Of a stretch of 39,722 nt of DNA, positions 1 to 8,043 are shown piece by piece. Source of the DNA: a virus; the IMG/VR virus record IMGVR_UViG_3300047667_001780, positions 1 through 39,722 of that record. One strand, 5' to 3'. Position numbers and translations under genes: made by a program. Below the pieces are notes generated by a model, which saw nothing but the letters and a program-made list of their open reading frames with translations, searched no databases and was not told the origin of the DNA. The first letter of the stretch is position 1; each line of letters opens with the position of its first letter.

Positions 1-430
1 TATGATTCATGCCAAGAACTCGCTCGACTTCTTGTTGCGTAAGTCGATTTTCTCCCTGACCTTCGTCTGATTCTTCTGTTTTGGTTTCCATATCATCAAC
101 AATAAATCTGAAAATATTAGGACTGCGCCCGCGATCAATTTGATACTTGGTGTTGTTTATTTCAAATTGAATGGAACAGAACATCCCTTTTCCGTTTGTT
201 TTGTTGATCAGATTGTTTTTCTTGATATTACTCAGAGCCGATCCAAACAATGCGTAACTAATCGCATTAATTAGACAAGTTTTGCCGACACCATTTCTTG
301 ATCCGTCGCTTCCAAGATCAATATTGTTTCCAAGAACAAGAGTCAATCCGGCATTGGTTAAATCAATTGACTGCATAATGTTGCCGGTTGACAGAAAATT
401 GCGCATTGAAATATTTTTTATTTTAATCAT
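1..430 (-). CDS. 46: gp46-like recombination endonuclease subunit (SbcC/Rad50 type), C-terminus outside window
   Basis: This is the ATPase subunit of the phage gp46/gp47 complex, which resects DNA ends during recombination-dependent replication. Only the first 143 residues are present and the gene runs off the left edge. The start ATG (complement of 428-430) has an AAGG ribosome site 8 nt upstream. The protein opens with the usual SMC-type strand (IKIKNISMRNFLSTG), followed by an ABC-type P-loop SRNGVGKT at residues 44-51 with Lys50 as the nucleotide-binding lysine, then the INAISYALFG helix typical of Rad50-like proteins. It lies 16 bp after the gp47 gene on the same strand, the usual 47-46 order, and is probably cotranscribed with it. 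The coiled coil, signature motif and Walker B are outside the window. Confidence 0.9.
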   Translation of the reverse strand, partial: MIKIKNISMRNFLSTGNIMQSIDLTNAGLTLVLGNNIDLGSDGSRNGVGKTCLINAISYALFGSALSNIKKNNLINKTNGKGMFCSIQFEINNTKYQIDRGRSPNIFRFIVDDMETKTEESDEGQGENRLTQQEVERVLGMNH

Positions 431-446
431 TGTTTAGCCTTGAATA

Positions 447-1472
447 TTATGATAGTGATTGATATATACTGAGAAGAACCTTATTGTCAATTATGTCTGA
501 TTCCACAGCATTCAATTGACTGTATACAATCTGATCAACACTCTCCACTGATGAATTATCAACTACTGCGCCTTCGGTGAGACTGGTATCTTTTTTATCG
601 GGAATGAGGGTTAATTCACGCGGGGAATATTGTTCTGCAAATGTTTCTTTGATGAAGTTTGCTTCTTCGTATGAAATTTGAATGTCAAGGGTTACTTTGC
701 AAAATGTCTTGGAATTTAATAATTCATCGGCTGAGTCCAATAATTCACTGAGTTTTACCGTGATATATCTTGGACCGGCATAATTGACATATTCTGGGAC
801 ACCATCCCATTCCAAAAACATTCCGCCTCTTTGGTCATCCCAAACGTCCGCATAATTGTGTGGAAATGGGGAACCAAGATAGTGAATATTTCCCTGAGTT
901 TGTCGCTTGTGAAAATGCCCGCTGAATACATATTCCGGTCCGACTAAATGCTCTGAGGTCAACCCGCCATGATCGGGCATCTGGACCAGCGCATTCATCA
1001 TGAAATGAGGAAGTTCAAAATGCCCGAAAACATACTTGCTTTTCAGATTTGTTACGCGCCGCCATTCGTCTCCGACTAACCACGGGACCAATGTCACGTT
1101 TCCTATTTCTTCTATTTCGGCACTTATTATCGTCACATTGTCAAACAAATTAGCATACGGAAAGCTGTTAATATCTCGCTTTTCGCGATAATAAAGATCA
1201 TGATTGCCGACGATAAAATATACTGTTTCAAATGCCTCACTTAATTTCCGAAGATTGTCAATAGAATAATTCATCGTGGTGACATTTAAGGTTGCTCGAT
1301 TATGATGATAGTCGCCGCAGAAGATGCAAGTTTCACTTCCTCTGCTTTTGGCTTCATCAATAAACCAGTCAATAAATGAACTACAATCGTCATTATGTTG
1401 TTTGCTGTTGTTTTTCATCCCGAAATGAAGATCGCTGAATACCGCAGCTTTTTTAAATAAATGTGTTGTCAT
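447..1472 (-). CDS. 47: gp47-like recombination endonuclease subunit (SbcD/Mre11 type)
   Basis: This is the metallophosphoesterase nuclease subunit that partners the gp46-like ATPase next to it. All the expected metal-binding motifs are visible: SDLHFG (Asp14, His16), CGDYHHN (Asp54, Asn58), GNHD (residues 89-92), a GHFE motif near residue 150 and GHFHKR near 184. The 341-residue length fits T4 gp47. The start was chosen at 1472 because an AAAGGG ribosome site lies 8 nt upstream. An in-frame ATG at 1508 would add 12 residues, overlap the sigma-factor gene and lacks a clear site. In T4 the complex is needed for recombination-primed replication and host DNA breakdown. The homologous SbcCD enzyme cuts DNA hairpins, which is relevant to the many inverted repeats in this window. 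Confidence 0.93.
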   Translation of the reverse strand: MTTHLFKKAAVFSDLHFGMKNNSKQHNDDCSSFIDWFIDEAKSRGSETCIFCGDYHHNRATLNVTTMNYSIDNLRKLSEAFETVYFIVGNHDLYYREKRDINSFPYANLFDNVTIISAEIEEIGNVTLVPWLVGDEWRRVTNLKSKYVFGHFELPHFMMNALVQMPDHGGLTSEHLVGPEYVFSGHFHKRQTQGNIHYLGSPFPHNYADVWDDQRGGMFLEWDGVPEYVNYAGPRYITVKLSELLDSADELLNSKTFCKVTLDIQISYEEANFIKETFAEQYSPRELTLIPDKKDTSLTEGAVVDNSSVESVDQIVYSQLNAVESDIIDNKVLLSIYQSLS

Positions 1473-1488
1473 TAAAGCCCTTTGGTTA

Positions 1489-2370
1489 TTAAAAATTATA
1501 TCCGGCATCTCTTAGGTCTTGCTCTTCAGATTCGCTTTGTGCTCGTGCTTTCTGCTGAAATAATTCATCTTCGGCTTGGCGACTGAAACTGGGCATAATG
1601 CCATTTTCTTGCAGCAAATCATCTCGCATTCTCTGTGCTCGTTTTTCGTTGTTTAGAATGCCAGTAAATGAATTTGTCAGAACAGTTGTGTAATATGCAA
1701 ATGGGTTCTGCCCTTTATCCTCGTTGAATCGAAGACCTACATTTGCAAGCTGGACTAATGCGGCATTCTGCATTTCGTCATTGTAAGAATAATTTCTCCA
1801 ATTGTATCGCTTGGCATATTTCTGACAAAGAGAAAGCATCATTCGACCTAATGTGTCGGTCATTCTCCCACCTTCCAGATCAAAGTGTCCATTATCGAAA
1901 CCGCCTGACCAATGGCTTCTCACTACTTCTTTGATTTCATCATTGTCAATCATATAATGCTTGAATGGATGAAAATTACATTTGGCATGCTGATCCGCAA
2001 TTGTCTTCGGAGTCTTTTTCCTGCCCGGCGCAAGGGGAATATGATTGTAGGTCATCACACGAATAACAACATCGGCTGCTGTTATCGTCGCCGCCTCGAC
2101 TTTGAAATCTGCGATCTTTGGTTTGTCTGAGCCATCCGCCGCTTTGTCCCATGCCTTAATTGCGGCAGTATGCGCATAGGCAGCTAATCTGATCGCCCTG
2201 TTCTGGATAGCTATCTCGATTGTCTGCGGCACAATTTCATCAATGTTATTCAGAATAAGATCATAATCATTTAACGATTCATCAACTGCATAACAATAAC
2301 TAGCTTTGCTTCTGTGAATTTCCCTTAGAAGGTCCTTGTTGTTTACATAATTTACTGGTTTTTTTCTCAT
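1489..2370 (-). CDS. 55: gp55-like sigma factor for late transcription
   Basis: This is a phage sigma factor that directs host RNA polymerase to late promoters. The N-terminus (PVNYVNNKDLLREI) matches the start of T4 gp55 (YNYVNNKELLQAI). The C-terminal part (YAKRYNWRNY, then DEMQNAALVQLANVGLRF and NPFAYYTTVLTNSFTGILNNE) is the sigma-2-like core that contacts the polymerase and the melted promoter. At 293 residues it is about 110 longer than T4 gp55. The extra sequence sits between these two parts (about residues 35-165) and includes the APGRKKTPKT and CNFHPFKHY stretches. The start at 2370 was chosen because AGGAAC lies just upstream; an ATG ten codons earlier has no such site. The gene is read divergently from the late genes it should activate and is preceded by a good sigma70 promoter. 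Confidence 0.85.
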   Translation of the reverse strand: MRKKPVNYVNNKDLLREIHRSKASYCYAVDESLNDYDLILNNIDEIVPQTIEIAIQNRAIRLAAYAHTAAIKAWDKAADGSDKPKIADFKVEAATITAADVVIRVMTYNHIPLAPGRKKTPKTIADQHAKCNFHPFKHYMIDNDEIKEVVRSHWSGGFDNGHFDLEGGRMTDTLGRMMLSLCQKYAKRYNWRNYSYNDEMQNAALVQLANVGLRFNEDKGQNPFAYYTTVLTNSFTGILNNEKRAQRMRDDLLQENGIMPSFSRQAEDELFQQKARAQSESEEQDLRDAGYNF

Positions 2371-2381
2371 ATTGTTCCTAA

Positions 2382-2389
2382 TATAAATA
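2382..2389 (+). promoter_or_regulatory. possible late promoter box TATAAATA
   Basis: This is an exact match to the T4 late promoter core, facing the baseplate genes and 145 nt upstream of the first of them. It sits between the -10 box and start codon of the divergent gp55 promoter, so it may be used late or be coincidental in AT-rich DNA. The better-placed box is at 2465. Confidence 0.35.
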
Positions 2390-2390
2390 T

Positions 2391-2420
2391 AGTATAGCAT
2401 ACAACAATACTTGTTGTCAA
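2391..2420 (-). promoter_or_regulatory. sigma70-type promoter for the 55-47-46 operon, with a palindrome in its spacer
   Basis: On the minus strand, TTGACA (2420-2415) and TATACT (2396-2391) are separated by 18 nt. A TG one base before the -10 box makes it an extended -10 (TGCTATACT). It lies 21 nt upstream of the gp55 start codon. This is a near-consensus host housekeeping promoter and would give early expression of the late sigma factor. The perfect inverted repeat ACAACAA-TAC-TTGTTGT (2401-2417) fills the spacer and touches the -35 box, so it could be an operator. That role is inference. Confidence 0.7.
2401..2417. repeat. 7-bp perfect inverted repeat in the gp55 promoter spacer
   Basis: ACAACAA and TTGTTGT face each other across TAC. 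The position between the -35 and -10 boxes of the minus-strand promoter is typical of a repressor site. By arm length alone this could be chance. Confidence 0.5.
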
Positions 2421-2464
2421 TCTGAATTGATCTATATGATTGAATAAATGGCAGTATTTGTTGT

Positions 2465-2472
2465 AATAAATA
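2465..2472 (+). promoter_or_regulatory. probable late promoter box AATAAATA for the baseplate operon
   Basis: It fits the NATAAATA late consensus described for T4-like cyanophages and lies 62 nt upstream of the first baseplate gene. Transcription would begin near 2478. A small hairpin (AGAGAC at 2484-2489 pairing with GTCTCT at 2497-2502) would then lie near the 5' end of the leader. Confidence 0.5.
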
Positions 2473-2533
2473 CTTTAATAAGTAGAGACGCTATTTGTCT
2501 CTGATACTTGATAGATGTATTTATTGGATTAAA

Positions 2534-3208
2534 ATGACCCTCAGAAAAGACCTGCGCGCACGACTAACAGTGAAAAACCCAAAGAGTTCGCGATCTTCTG
2601 CCGGAATATCACCGAACGCTCCTGCATATGCCAGAGTCGGTCGAAGTAATGCTCCATCGGATATAGCATTTTCCGGACCGGCAGACGCGCTTATTCCTCA
2701 TGGCGGTATCATGTTTCCATTTACTCCGAATATTTCAGCATCACACTCGGTTGATTATTCACAATACAGCATAGTTCATGCCAATTATCAACAAAATGCG
2801 TATACGAAGACGAATAACCCAACATTACAAGTAACCGGAATGTTTGTTAGTCAAACACCAGCCGAAGCAAGATACACAATTGGAGTGATGCATTTTTTGA
2901 GAGTAATGACTAAGATGCATTTTGGGGTTGATGATGTCAACGCAGGCACGCCACCCCCTGTATTGGAATTTTCAGCATTTGGAACATTCAATTTCAATCG
3001 AATTCCAGTGGTCATTGCAAGCTTTTCATTCAATTATGAAGATTCTGCTGATTTAATAGAAGTAGATGTCGGCGGGGAAATAAATCATGTTCCGACAATG
3101 ATGAATATTTCGCTTGAGCTTCTTCCACAATACAATCCAACACTTCAAAACAAATTCCTGTTGAGTGAGTTTGCATCAGGAACAGGTTATAAAAAAGGAT
3201 TTATTTAA
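2534..3208 (+). CDS. baseplate tail tube cap/initiator protein (gp48/gp54-like)
   Basis: This is a likely baseplate protein at the junction of hub and tail tube. The middle of the protein carries the pattern I associate with T4-like gp48 and gp54: a FPFTPNIS stretch, then ARYTIGVMHFLRVMTKMHFG, AGTPPPVLEFSAFG, an RIPVVI strand and a VPTMMNISLELLPQYNP segment near the end. At 224 residues it is shorter than T4 gp48 (364) or gp54 (320). Which of the two it replaces cannot be decided by eye, as they share a tube-like fold. The start at 2534 (MTLRKDLRARL) is preferred to an earlier in-frame start at 2495. It is the first gene of the rightward block and ends one base before gene 53. Confidence 0.75.
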   Translation: MTLRKDLRARLTVKNPKSSRSSAGISPNAPAYARVGRSNAPSDIAFSGPADALIPHGGIMFPFTPNISASHSVDYSQYSIVHANYQQNAYTKTNNPTLQVTGMFVSQTPAEARYTIGVMHFLRVMTKMHFGVDDVNAGTPPPVLEFSAFGTFNFNRIPVVIASFSFNYEDSADLIEVDVGGEINHVPTMMNISLELLPQYNPTLQNKFLLSEFASGTGYKKGFI

Positions 3209-3209
3209 T

Positions 3210-3494
3210 ATGGCAAGGTCAACCAGTAATTTACGATCAACTCCGACGATCAGTGGAGTGTTGGGCGAATATGTTCCGCCTATTTCAATCAATTTTAAGC
3301 AGTCTGTTAAATTTTTATTATTGCAGCATCACAATAAGCGCCCCGATATTCTCGCATATGAATTATATGGGGACGCCTCTTATTGGTGGGTATTTGTCTT
3401 ATTTAATCGAAATAAAATTCAAGACCCAATCAATGATTTTTTGTATGGGCTGACTATAAATGTTCCCACAACTCAATATATCGCAGGTATCTAA
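3210..3494 (+). CDS. 53: baseplate wedge protein gp53-like
   Basis: This is a wedge subunit of the baseplate. The diagnostic stretch is LAYELYGDASYWWVFVLFNRN followed by QDPINDFLYGLTI, the signature of the gp53 family. With the start at 3210 (MARSTSNL, AAAGGA ribosome site about 11 nt upstream) the protein has 94 residues, about half the length of T4 gp53 (196). It therefore seems to keep the core and lack a C-terminal extension. The stop codon overlaps the next start by one base (TAATG), which implies coupled translation with the hub-like gene. Confidence in the family is high; the short length is the odd point. Confidence 0.85.
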   Translation: MARSTSNLRSTPTISGVLGEYVPPISINFKQSVKFLLLQHHNKRPDILAYELYGDASYWWVFVLFNRNKIQDPINDFLYGLTINVPTTQYIAGI

Positions 3495-5554
3495 TGAATT
3501 ATTTGTCTAACAACCTAAATGAGTTCAGCACGTATACTTACAATTTGTCGTTGCATATGGTTCGACAATCTGATTTGCACTTACTGGACAAGGCATTGAC
3601 TGATGATTCATCAGTTGAAATAATAAACAATGCGACCGGAACCAATTTTAATTTGAGTAATACAACTCAGATATTCACTATTGGAAATGGAAAAGTAAGA
3701 GCAGCGTATGGGAATAAGTTCACATTGACTATCCAAGAACAGTCCGGGTGCACATTACTTAGTGTAATTCGTGCCGCCGCCGACAAGTTGGGAATTGGAT
3801 CACATATTCATGCCAGATATATCATGGTTGTTGAATTCAACGGTCGAATGAGAGATGGAAAAATAAAAAAGTATTCACAGAAATTTTATTATCCTCTGTC
3901 AATTGTTCAATTTGATTTTAAAGTAACTGATGGCGGAACAACCTATAATGTGGATGCAATCGAAAATTCTACAAATGCTTACTCGTATTTGAGTAATGTC
4001 ATCAAGGATCAAATTACAATTGAGGCACAGACAGTCGGAGAATTTGTTGACAAATTTGAAACTGCGGTAAACGACGCCGCATATCGAATATGGGAAACAA
4101 ACCCCTCTGCGATATACATTGACAAATTTGAATTCTCATTTGACGAAGACACAGAAGCATGGCGATCATGGCGGTTCCAGCAACTAGATGAAACGAATGC
4201 AACAGGAGGATTCAACATTGTTGGGACCGGAAACGGCAATGATGCTTTACAGATTAATATCAACAACGGATCAAATATTACTGATCTGATCGGAACAGTT
4301 CTCCAATTGACTGCCGAATACAAAAATGTAATCAGATCGGACACAGGAAAATCATTCAAAGAGACCCCAAGTGATGATTCCACTGAGTCATTGTCTGCAT
4401 TTCCAGTATTCTATAAAATGATCGCCAATGTTGAATATGGGGAATTCGACATTCTCAGAGGGGAATATTCGAAAATTATCAAATATAAATTAAAAAAATT
4501 CATTATCACTGATGAAATTGTTGATTCAATGGCATATTCCAGAAGTATTGGGGATGACTCTATTCAGAAAGCCAGAATATCGAACATGCGGAAATTAAAG
4601 CTATTGAGAAAACGATACGACTATATTTTTACCGGCAGGAACACAGAGGTTCTAGATTTGGACCTTACTTTCAATAATGCATACTATTATTTGGTTCCTC
4701 ATGGCGGCGGATTACTGGGAGATGCCGATAGCCAAACCCCGCAAAATTACAATGATGTGCAGAATGTAATTGAACGAATTGTATCCAAAAAAGAAGCCAT
4801 TTCAAAATTAATGCGCGACAGACAAGCTTTGGTATCCAAAAGAACAAATACGGCTTCTGAAAAACCAGACAGAATTGAGTATGAAATTTCAGAAATCAAT
4901 CGAATTTTGAATGGTAAATTAGATACGTTCCGAGATACCATACAAACGGACATTGATGTTCTTAAAGAAGAATATGGGCTGACAAGTGAAGGGATTTCCC
5001 ACCAAATCAGATTTGCAACAGATGTTCTTAATGATGCCGACACAGTAGGGAGTGACAATGATCGCAAAGGGGGTGCATATAAATTTGGCGCGCTGAAAGC
5101 AAACACTGAAAATGTTGCCGATTTGATTAATATTGAGTTAAGCATTAAGGGAGACCCGTATTGGCTGGGCTTGCCAAATAGCTTAGCATCTTCTGCAAAT
5201 CGTGATATCGATGCTCTGGCAGATTATGAAGTTGGAAGTCAAAATTTCTTTCTGAAAGTAAATCTGCCAACTAACAATGAAGATTCAAGAGGATCAAAGA
5301 AGCCGCAGCTTGATTATCAAATTTCTGGAATATACGCGGTAGTAACAGTTATCAATGTATTCTCCGACGGGCAATTCATCCAGTATTTGGAAGCAGTCAG
5401 AGACTTGGGAACAAATATTGCCAAAGTTGCTGACGTGTTAGATATCAATGATGACAATGATAGATCAACAAGTTCTGCAAATAGATCATCTACCGAAATT
5501 GATCCGGCGCAGACCCAAGAAGATGCCGACAGACAAATAAGAGGGAATGCTTAA
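3494..5554 (+). CDS. probable baseplate hub protein (gp27 position)
   Basis: This 686-residue protein lies where the hub subunit is expected, between gp53 and the gp5-like spike. The first half (about residues 10-230) resembles hub proteins of T4-like marine phages: beta-rich sequence with EFNGRMRDGKIKKYSQKFYYP and then IVQFDFKVTDGGTTYNVDAI. Residues about 410-510 are charged and helical, probably a coiled coil. Near the C-terminus ELSIKGDPYWLG is a motif common in phage hub and tail proteins. T4 gp27 has 391 residues, so this one is much longer. No enzymatic motif is visible. Assignment rests on position and general pattern. An alternative is an extra structural protein of the central hub. 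Confidence 0.55.
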   Translation: MNYLSNNLNEFSTYTYNLSLHMVRQSDLHLLDKALTDDSSVEIINNATGTNFNLSNTTQIFTIGNGKVRAAYGNKFTLTIQEQSGCTLLSVIRAAADKLGIGSHIHARYIMVVEFNGRMRDGKIKKYSQKFYYPLSIVQFDFKVTDGGTTYNVDAIENSTNAYSYLSNVIKDQITIEAQTVGEFVDKFETAVNDAAYRIWETNPSAIYIDKFEFSFDEDTEAWRSWRFQQLDETNATGGFNIVGTGNGNDALQININNGSNITDLIGTVLQLTAEYKNVIRSDTGKSFKETPSDDSTESLSAFPVFYKMIANVEYGEFDILRGEYSKIIKYKLKKFIITDEIVDSMAYSRSIGDDSIQKARISNMRKLKLLRKRYDYIFTGRNTEVLDLDLTFNNAYYYLVPHGGGLLGDADSQTPQNYNDVQNVIERIVSKKEAISKLMRDRQALVSKRTNTASEKPDRIEYEISEINRILNGKLDTFRDTIQTDIDVLKEEYGLTSEGISHQIRFATDVLNDADTVGSDNDRKGGAYKFGALKANTENVADLINIELSIKGDPYWLGLPNSLASSANRDIDALADYEVGSQNFFLKVNLPTNNEDSRGSKKPQLDYQISGIYAVVTVINVFSDGQFIQYLEAVRDLGTNIAKVADVLDINDDNDRSTSSANRSSTEIDPAQTQEDADRQIRGNA

Positions 5555-5555
5555 G

Positions 5556-7304
5556 ATGGCAATTAACCGCAGCGCAGATACACAAAGCAATAAAGTACGA
5601 GATTCTTATAATCAAAATACGATGGCTAAAGGTATGAAGATACCAACAGGAATTTACAGAGGTATTGTTGTGTCCACAGAAGACCCACGAAAGATGGGGC
5701 GAATAAAGGTTCAAATAATTAAGTTTTACGGAACCTTGCCGGTCAATGCTGCCGAAAGCAATTCAGTAGATGCTGATTTGTATCTGGGCGCAATGTGGTG
5801 CAGACAAATGTTGCCAATGGGGGGAGTTTCTGCCCCATCTGCATCCGGTCAGAATATGTATGGAATAATGGGCCAGCCACCCAGTGTGAATAATGAAGTT
5901 GTGGTTGCATTCAGCAGCGATTCCCATAACGGAATTGTGTTGGGAATGTTGCCCGACGATGGAAAGATATCGGGAGCGGGCGGCGCAGGGGCGTCCAAGC
6001 TAACTTCGGCAGGAACGTTCACCATTGCCCAAGAAACTGCCAAGACCGCCACAAGCGGCGCTGAGCCGCCCCCAGAGCATCCACAGGCTGAAGTCCTTCG
6101 AACACAGGGAATAGATCAAGATCGAATTAGAGGTCAGAACTTTTCTAGTCCGACGCGCGACCCATCAAATCGTATTATGGGATTGACGACGCCAATTGGT
6201 CACGCAATCGTCATGGATGATGGGGACATTGAAGATGGTGATAATTTAGGCATGCGGTTTAGAACAGCGGGCGGTGCACAAATATTAATGGATGATACAA
6301 ACGGTCTAATCTATGTCATTAATCAAAATGGATCAAGCTGGATTGAAATGAACCGAATGGGAGACATTGACATCTTTTGCGGAGGATCATTCAATGTCAC
6401 CACCAAAGGAGATTTTAATATCCACAGCGCCGGGAAATTCAATGTCCAAGCCGGGCAAGGAATCAATTTAAAATCTACTGGTGACACAGGAATTGCGTTG
6501 GATGCGGCGGTAGGACCAGTGAATATTTTTGCAAACGCCAATCTTAATTTACAAGCTGAACAGAATGGCAATATAAAAATTGCAGGAAATTACAGGGAAA
6601 CCGCTGCAAGAATTGATATGAATGGTCCAAAGGCAAAGGCGGCAGCAGCGGCAAGACCAACTGTAAATCAGTTAACCGGAAATCTGAATATAACTGAAAG
6701 TATTTCAAGTCGGGTCCCAGAATCTGAACCGTGGGGCGGTCACTTAGATGTTAGTGTCTTAGAAGCAGGAAGCGTATCAGGATCGGCTAGTTCCGAAAGT
6801 AATACTTATTATTATGGGGATGCCACAAATTTCAATACCACAGACAGTTCAGGCACTGCAAATAAACAACCAGCTTGGATTGTATCACCAGATAGCGTGT
6901 TATTGTCTTGGCTGCCCGGAAAAGATCAGCGAGTTGATCCAAAATTAATAAAATTGGCTGAAGAAGTCTGTCGTCAATTTGGTCGCCCCGGAACTATCAC
7001 CAGCGGGTTCAGGTCGCCATCACATAATGCAAAAGTTGATGGGGCTAAACGAAGTCAACATATGATTGGGCATGCAATTGATATTGTATTTTCAGGCGGA
7101 TCACTAAGCAGCACAGAAAAAAATAAAGTAATTGCAATTGCAAGTTCAGTCGGCATTACAGGAATTGGTATATATGATAACAGTTTTCATTTTGATAACA
7201 GAGACACTACCGCAGTTGGTTGGGGTGCAGATTATACAAGTGCCAGTGTCCCAGATTTTGCAATAACAACAATGTCCATACATAGGGCAGGAGGATTTAC
7301 ATAA
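5556..7304 (+). CDS. 5: gp5-like baseplate spike with C-terminal M15-type peptidase
   Basis: This is the central spike that punctures the envelope. Residues about 25-130 form the OB-fold hub domain (IYRGIVVSTEDPRKMGRIKVQI, later NEVVVAFSSDSHNGIVLGML). Residues about 215-355 are short repetitive strands (SFNVTTKGDFNIHSAGKFNV and similar), as in the gp5/VgrG beta-helix needle. T4 gp5 carries a lysozyme domain between these; none is seen here. Instead residues about 450-575 are a D-Ala-D-Ala carboxypeptidase-like M15 domain: SGFRSPSHN near 483, SQHMIGHAID with zinc ligands His502 and Asp509, and FHFD with His545. It probably cleaves peptidoglycan peptides during entry. The start at 5556 was chosen over 5547 because GAGGGAA is correctly spaced only for the former. 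Confidence 0.85.
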   Translation: MAINRSADTQSNKVRDSYNQNTMAKGMKIPTGIYRGIVVSTEDPRKMGRIKVQIIKFYGTLPVNAAESNSVDADLYLGAMWCRQMLPMGGVSAPSASGQNMYGIMGQPPSVNNEVVVAFSSDSHNGIVLGMLPDDGKISGAGGAGASKLTSAGTFTIAQETAKTATSGAEPPPEHPQAEVLRTQGIDQDRIRGQNFSSPTRDPSNRIMGLTTPIGHAIVMDDGDIEDGDNLGMRFRTAGGAQILMDDTNGLIYVINQNGSSWIEMNRMGDIDIFCGGSFNVTTKGDFNIHSAGKFNVQAGQGINLKSTGDTGIALDAAVGPVNIFANANLNLQAEQNGNIKIAGNYRETAARIDMNGPKAKAAAAARPTVNQLTGNLNITESISSRVPESEPWGGHLDVSVLEAGSVSGSASSESNTYYYGDATNFNTTDSSGTANKQPAWIVSPDSVLLSWLPGKDQRVDPKLIKLAEEVCRQFGRPGTITSGFRSPSHNAKVDGAKRSQHMIGHAIDIVFSGGSLSSTEKNKVIAIASSVGITGIGIYDNSFHFDNRDTTAVGWGADYTSASVPDFAITTMSIHRAGGFT

Positions 7305-8008
7305 TGCTGACATTAGTTGAATCTAAATATCGTATTCAATGGGAAACATTTACCAAAAAAGATGAGTTTGCTGTGGATTTCCCAATAAATGTCGGAGTTG
7401 TCGGGGTATCCGCCGACATGATAGATGTAATGATTGGATATAAGAAATGGTCTGGCGTTCGACAAATTGATGCTGCAACTGGTGATTATACCATTGGTTA
7501 TGGGCAAGGGGATTATTTGCTGCAAAAAGGAATGACTGAATCTGAATCTTTTGCTGAATGGTATGGATATGTGCAGAATCGACAAAAGATTCTGCGAAAT
7601 CAAATACCCATAATCAATATACCACAGACTATTTTTGATGCATTAGTTAGTTTGTATTTGGATACCGGAAGATGGAGAACAGTTGTTGCCAGAGAGGGAA
7701 CATATGATTTATCGTCTGCAATAGAAAATTCTAATTGGCTTCTATGTGCTGATATTATTTCCAGAGGAACCTTCAATCCCATGTTACGACGAGTGGAATC
7801 CAGAGTTGCCATGCTGGCGGATTATACAGTGAATAGATCACGCCAACAAAATACCATAGCTGGAATTCATGAATTGCGAAACAGTTATTCGGGATTGTCG
7901 AACGAATTTGATAAATTACAGACTGAGTTTGTTTATTATCGGCAAATCGGAGCATTTCTGTCGGGAATGAGTGATTTGCGCAAAAGAAGAGTTATTTCTC
8001 AGTTATAA
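7304..8008 (+). CDS. lysozyme-like (GH24-like) baseplate-region protein, probably inactive
   Basis: This 234-residue protein begins one base inside the gp5 stop codon (TAATG), with GGAGG upstream. Residues 44-130 resemble phage lysozymes: GDYTIGYGQGD corresponds to YTIGIGH of T4 lysozyme (Thr63 matching Thr26), and QTIFDALVSLYLDTG matches the family's NQFDALVSFAFNIG helix. Asp56 lies close to the position of catalytic Asp20, shifted by one. Where T4 lysozyme has Glu11, the sequence has Lys47-Lys48, so the essential acid appears to be missing. The C-terminal 80 residues are helical and charged. It may be a structural remnant of the gp5 lysozyme domain split onto a separate chain, or a peptidoglycan-binding protein. 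Confidence 0.55.
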   Translation: MLTLVESKYRIQWETFTKKDEFAVDFPINVGVVGVSADMIDVMIGYKKWSGVRQIDAATGDYTIGYGQGDYLLQKGMTESESFAEWYGYVQNRQKILRNQIPIINIPQTIFDALVSLYLDTGRWRTVVAREGTYDLSSAIENSNWLLCADIISRGTFNPMLRRVESRVAMLADYTVNRSRQQNTIAGIHELRNSYSGLSNEFDKLQTEFVYYRQIGAFLSGMSDLRKRRVISQL

Positions 8009-8030
8009 TCAGAAAGGGCTGTTTTCAGGT

Positions 8031-8038
8031 AATAAATA
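8031..8038 (+). promoter_or_regulatory. possible late promoter box AATAAATA just before gene 25
   Basis: It matches NATAAATA and lies in the 35-bp gap before gene 25. The box ends only 5 nt before the ATG, so a transcript started there would have almost no leader. No ribosome site is evident within 12 nt of the ATG. It is real only if gene 25 is made from a leaderless message or if the box is used for downstream genes. Confidence 0.35.
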
Positions 8039-8043
8039 TATCT

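Noticed and set aside
2401-2417. Reading the spacer palindrome as a phage attachment site
   Set aside because: There is no integrase in the window, and the gene content is that of a strictly lytic T4-like phage.
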